A DNA stretch of 64,000 nucleotides from Lineus longissimus (taxonomy: Eukaryota > Nemertea > Pilidiophora > Heteronemertea > Lineidae), in assembly GCF_910592395.1 (NCBI RefSeq), contig NC_088309.1, forward strand, positions 23,440,599 through 23,504,598, in the 5' to 3' direction. The notes under the pieces are model-generated. The model worked only from the letters and a program-made list of their open reading frames with translations, did not search any database and had not been told where the DNA came from. Both the position numbers and the translations under genes were made by a program. Below are positions 59,001-64,000 of the stretch, piece by piece (position 1 is the stretch's first letter; each line of letters opens with the position of its first letter).

Positions 59001-62000
59001 GATATTTATATATAATATTTGGCGAGAGCAAATGAACAACACTTTCAGGTTCCAGGGAAAACATATTAGAAAGAAACATAAAACTGTCAACGTCTAATCA
59101 AAAATTAATACATGTTGTTCATAAAACCAGAATGTATGGAATTTCGCAATAGAAAAAGAAGCCATCCAACCACTTCAGACAAATTACAGAGAAATATGGC
59201 GGAGATGTCATAATATATACAATGTATGTTGTTTGCCTCTTCTGAAGAATCCTGAATTCCTATGTCAATAAATTTTCAATTTAGTTCTGATAAAACTACA
59301 GCCCTTTTCGGAGCTAAAAATGAAGCGATTTCATTAGAATATGTAACGTAACACCAAACGTTCTCAAAAGCGAGTGTAATAAATTACATGTACATGTATA
59401 TTTTCTGTTCGATGACGGTATAATTTGATATGAAAAAACGACTTTACCCACAGGAGTGGCGCTCCTATAACTTTCTACAGAATTTATTTGATTGCTAAAT
59501 TAAGTTTGATAGCGGTAGGCAGACTAAATTAATTTTGATTGGCGGGGAAGTTGAAATTCACAATATGGCTACGGCTATAATCCGCGGCTGAACCACCGAT
59601 GGCTGCTTTTGACGCATCCTTCTTCCACTGAGCGGCCATTGGCGCTTTGTCTCCTCTAATTGTGGAGAGCGACGAACGACAATAAATATTTGCCCATCCT
59701 CAGATATGAATTTCTCCCTCATTATCTACTCTTGCGATATAACTTCAAGTGCGCCGAGGCAATTTTGACGAAATTCGTAATTTGAAGAAAATTGCGGACT
59801 CGAAGCGTTCGTCAATATTGTCCCACTATCAGGGATCCCTAGTCATTATTCAATATTCCCTCCGCGCCTCGACCGGCCTCATCTCTTACCAGATAATATG
59901 AGGTATGTTTAAATATACTTAGAAATTATTCACTTACTTTTTGCAGTCTCATGGCATCAGGAGTAACGTCATCTCCCGTTTAATTATTAAGTTTTGTTAA
60001 TCAAACAAGCGAAATTGGTTTTCTCATGGTAGTGTATACACCGGTATTAAGTGAGCCAAGGGAAACATTCCCCGCATATTAGTCTCTAATAAGGCATCGC
60101 TAAGAACGGAAGCGCCGAGATTGCAAATATCGATGGCGCTTTGCATTTTCTTGCCGCGATTTAATCACCGACCCCTCATCACACGATGAGCAAATATACT
60201 CGAGAGACGATGCCTGGCTGGGTTGCAAGCCAGTTTAACACGTACCGAGCTCCACGCAATAAATCTGAAGAGTGTATGTATAAGAAATCAGCTCTGTTTA
60301 ATTAATTTCGCTCCATCGTGTTGGATAAGACTAATTTGATTTTTATATGGTTCAAAGCAATTACACCCTCTTCTATCGTGCGGGGAACATTGATTTGAGT
60401 CTAATTTCATATACATTCAAAGATACTTAGTACATTTCAAGTAGGTAATAATCAAACTTTAACATTTCTCTCTTTATTTAAGTTAGATACCATTTTCGGT
60501 ATTTGCTCGTTCCAAGCCTTCTTTGTTCTGCAAAAGCCTTTTATTTTTTGTAAACACCATTTTTTGGTTCGTAAATTCTGTAAGAAAAAAAAACTATTGC
60601 AGGTGTGTGTAAGACCGTTTACTGTCCAAAATGATACCGAATCCGACTGCTCAGGCTTATTGAAAGTACAGGAAATACATTCTGCCGAATACCTTTAGTT
60701 ATCTCAACATACGCGGTACAAGGTATAGCCTTCACCTTGGAAAAACGCCATCTATTGCGAAATCACCTTAATTGAATATCGAAATTGGTTCAATATCGTT
60801 ATTGTTGCATGCTGCTGATATGAACAACGAAACGAGTTAATGATTCTGTCATTTTCTATATCGGTGTATCAGCTATCAACAATGTAAAGGCAATTAATGA
60901 GAAGATATCACAGTAAGGGAGATTGACCGGTTAATTTTCGCATTGGGATTGCGCATTAAATATTTAGAAATTAATTTCAGGATTTCAATAGGTTTCCTAT
61001 AGAGTCTGTAGCCTGGGGCACGAAACGTTTTGTTAACTCGCGTGACAGCTTAAGACTAATGGGATACAACACACCAAAACATCTGTAAACAAGACATAAA
61101 TGTTGGAGAAGATCGTCATTAGTTTGCTGGGTTTCTCTTAACATCAAACAAAACCCGCTTATACGAAATAGATTTTCGCTAACGCGGCCCAACTTTGTCG
61201 ATTGCAATTACCTTTCTAATTATCTTGTATTGAAACACTAAGCATTGGTGAATGGCAAAACATCATCTATGATTAAACCACCATTTGATAGTGATTGGGC
61301 TCCCGTAAATAGATTATATGCCCCACCTGTCCTAATTGCATTTTAGAGTAAATTAATTCCGCGAGTAAGGTTTCTTAGTCAATTTGTTCCGTATCGATAA
61401 AAATGGGATGGATAAATGGTCCGCTGATGGGGCGGATAACGCTGCCAAGGCGATTGCCTTTCAGTCTAGATCACCGAAGGTGTCGTAGAGAAGACGTTGT
61501 TGATCTTTCTGGCTCGGTAGAAATGGCAGGTACAAAGGCGGGTTATTGCATAACTGACCATTTGTAAGAAACATCACTTTCGATACTGCCACCCCTTCCT
61601 CTCAATGTAGTCCAGTTACGTTCATCAGTACGTAGCGACTCAAGCATCGAATTCTTCTCTCTTGCCGTAAGTTTGTTTAGCGAGGCGCCATCGGGATCCT
61701 TGGCCGATAGGAGTTCATTGCCTGCCCTGGCACTGGCCGGCAACATGCGCGAGGAACCTCTGTTGAAAGTCGCCAAAGAATGCAGTGTTCTGCTGTCCTG
61801 ATCGAGGACACTGATACAAAACAGCAGCGACCCTTCCAGAGACGGGGCGGAATCCACGACCTTCTCTCCTGATTATAAGTCTGTCGTCGCTTTCTTCAAT
61901 ATATCATGGCAAATATCCCAGCACTGATTTCTCGAGAAGCAACTTTTGAGGTGTTAAACTGCGCCAGGAGTATAACGTTGCATCATATAAGCAGTACACA

Positions 62001-63053
62001 CGTCCCAAACACACCAACGCCTCCAGAGGTCAAATCACTCATGTGCAGGGAGACGCTCATGTGTACAGCATTGAAGCAGGTGTAAAGGATGTCGAGGTAC
62101 CTCAGACCTGTTTAAATATCAGTAACGTATCGGGCGGATCGAAGCGGCCTCGACGGAAGGATAGTGACATGTGCTTACAGCGAAAAGGGAGACTCAAGAG
62201 GAATTCATAGAGGCCTTGATGTCTCCTAACCGTTTGTGTTGCTCAACTGACACACGGCAAAGGGTAGCTCTAATCAATGGCACCATATTTGCTAGAACCT
62301 GGTTATCAAAAACGATACCCCTGAAGTGTCATAGCCGCAGGGGTGAGGCTGAAAACAAGACCTACCCTCAGGGTTAGCTAGCTAGTAGCTTTAGGGTACA
62401 CTCTGGTGATATCTAAGTAAAGGTGCTGATTCGATGATGGTGGCAATTATTTTCTTTGTTTGACGTGCCATTTTTCATTTGCGGTTGATACTGATTTGAA
62501 GTGGGTACAGACAGGGGACGTGATTAATGTCAGCGCCGAGAGCGTGGCGTAATGCAGAAATACATCTTCACTGATCTTGTTAATATTTGCTCCGCATGAG
62601 GGTCAGCTGAGATAATGAAGTTCAAAGGAGTATTAGTCCAATTCAGTCGATTTGTTTTTGACCACTGCACAAAATGTAATATCGACAGGCTTTTTGATAT
62701 CATAAACTGATGTTCGTGTCGATGTTCCCTATTATGAGGTAAGAGCGAAATATTAGACACGAATGATACGGAAAGCTATGTTGCCCAATTCGACTTCATG
62801 AAATATTAAGTTTCTTCCAAACTGTCTATTTTTTCAAATCTTCAATGTCAAATTGTGTTTCGAGGTGAAAAAACTAATTACATAACGAAAATAAATTCCG
62901 AAGAATTTCGCCATTAACCGGTCCAGGAGTGATTAGCACTGATTGTTGGAATTCATTTGCATCAGCTAATCATGTCTCAAGTTCAGACCTTGAGGTGCTT
63001 TTTTCTTGAATTCCTATCATTCTTTGCAGACCGCGTGGTAACTCTAAATTCCC
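50001..63053. other. Long gene-poor region downstream of Rx
   Basis: About 13 kb with no recognisable coding exon, RNA gene or long repeat apart from the duplicated segment at 55801-56101. Stretches such as 57.2-60.5 kb are rich in AATTA-type words and read like ordinary AT-rich intergenic DNA. Cis-regulatory content cannot be judged without cross-species comparison. An unidentified minus-strand frame lies at 61543-61857. Confidence 0.4.
55801..56101 (+). repeat. Diverged direct repeat, about 110 bp x 2
   Basis: 55801-55912 and 55988-56101 share the order ACTAAAA(G/A)GCATGGA, ATTCACTT, CCTCATCTCT, ACATTTC(A/G)AGA, AAAACTC.TAATAAGCGA. Roughly 75 percent alike by eye, with a 75-bp unrelated spacer. 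An old local duplication or two solo copies of a small element. Confidence 0.8.
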
Positions 63054-63359
63054 TCAATTTAAACCGTTACTGAGCGGAACCACGGTGTCAAAGACTCCAG
63101 CAAGTCTTAATTCTCTCATTAGTGACACAAATAAAGGGATTTCACCATTATTCCACTCATAGATCCCTTTATCCCTTTCCCTGACCAGCAGACAAGGACC
63201 CAGTTGGTATCTCAGCATGATCATTCTCATCATATTAAACAAACATACACCCGAACCAAAAACGCCAACTTTCATCCGTACTTTGAAAGCAATTAGCGCC
63301 GGGCAAAGGAGTCCTTGGAGATTAATTACGCCTATTCCCCCCAAAAGGTAGTGAGATCA
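63054..63359 (-). pseudogene. Possible degenerate non-LTR retrotransposon fragment (reverse transcriptase C-terminal region)
   Basis: A minus-strand open stretch of about 100 codons with no usable start, bounded upstream by a TGA and ending TAG/TGA-type at 63054. It begins LLGGIGVINLQGLL, which resembles the GG(L/I)G(L/V)xN motif found after the fingers and palm in LINE reverse transcriptases. Near its end it has YEWNNGEIPLF, similar to the conserved region preceding the LINE C-terminus. The catalytic FADD box is not present. If correct, this is a truncated copy of a CR1/L2-like element. Identification is by motif impression only. Confidence 0.35.
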
Positions 63360-64000
63360 ATGAGAAAAAAAGGATATCTTGTTGCCCATTATTTATACGT
63401 GTTGGCATTAATGTACCTAAAGAAGATTGGATCTGTGTAAAAAAGACGGATTTCATTAATCATACAATGGTCAGGTTACTTGGATTATCTCTATCCTGGA
63501 TTAACCAATAAGGGTTCCATACCATACCATGTAGGCTTGTTTTGCTAAGGCTTTTGTCATCTATGCAAACACATTCCGCTAAGGGTCAACTCGGACACTT
63601 CAGCGTCTGTCACGAAATGTACAGAAATTATGATTAGCATTGGACCTAGCAAGCCTCCCTGGCGAACTCGCCCAGTTTGGGGATCAAGGGCCCCTTCTTC
63701 AACTGATATCAGATATGAAGTGTGTGCTAGGATAATGTGTTTAGAGGATATGTGGCTTATTATCTTTATCATTTGGTCAATCTACGTTTGCTCAGCGACA
63801 CAAGATTATTAAAAAAGAAACGTTCACGAAATGAAATCTAACAGAATTGCCAATCTGTGGAGAACTAAAAAGGTATTAGTCTCGCTTATTCATTTATGCG
63901 AGAAAGCAGTAGCTGAAGAAGTACGAGAAGGAGAAGAAGGAGACTAAGAATATGACGAATCGGAGGATTTACCAGCCTTGTAAAAAGCCTGTTTAGTATA

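Noticed and set aside
61543-61857. 104-codon minus-strand frame with balanced composition
   Set aside because: Could be an exon, but there is no homology I recognise and no clear donor/acceptor pair; not enough to call.

Overview
The window comes from an animal nuclear genome. It has sparse exons with canonical GT/AG introns over 10 kb long, a recognisable metazoan homeobox gene, a class A GPCR exon and many minisatellites. The many ACATGTA/TACATGT stretches suggest a marine invertebrate, either lophotrochozoan or invertebrate deuterostome. This is only an impression, and I see nothing that fixes the phylum. There is no sign of bacterial operons, CRISPR arrays, rRNA or convincing tRNA genes.

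Left part (1-11.6 kb). Two intronless genes on the minus strand (1007-2719 and 8782-10707) encode similarly built type II single-pass membrane proteins. Each has a short cytoplasmic tail rich in Arg just before the membrane, then a membrane anchor ending in TPIL(V/I)C followed shortly by GCG, then a long acidic repetitive ectodomain. The first carries about 33 copies of the tetrapeptide EYSD. The second carries 24 copies of an 18-residue unit with Gly-Ser-Gly sites resembling glycosaminoglycan attachment sequences, arranged in 54-residue higher-order repeats. They look like diverged tandem paralogues with independently expanded ectodomains, and they match no family I recognise. Between them on the plus strand lies the last exon of an adenosine-receptor-like GPCR (3790-4131). 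The same region holds three foldback elements of one family, a roughly 50-bp degenerate tandem repeat, a 13-bp repeat abutting a strong hairpin, and microsatellites.

Middle part (19.3-44.4 kb). A complete plus-strand retinal homeobox gene (Rx/rax) can be assembled from three exons: 19351-19645, 30491-30702 and 43939-44409. The spliced frame is 978 nt (325 aa), with an octapeptide, a Q50 paired-like homeodomain interrupted by an intron between positions 46 and 47, and an OAR domain. The introns are 10.8 and 13.2 kb and hold several repeats: foldback elements, a 55-bp repeat, a 41-bp repeat and a 3-copy repeat of about 140-230 bp.

Flanks. About 8 kb upstream of Rx and about 19.6 kb downstream contain no gene I can support. 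The downstream stretch ends with a possible degenerate non-LTR retrotransposon fragment on the minus strand near 63.1-63.3 kb. Gene-poor surroundings of this kind are common for developmental regulators and may hold cis-regulatory elements, but I cannot show that from one sequence. The genes do not form an operon or a joint pathway. The only relationship visible in the sequence is the paralogy of the two repeat-rich membrane proteins.
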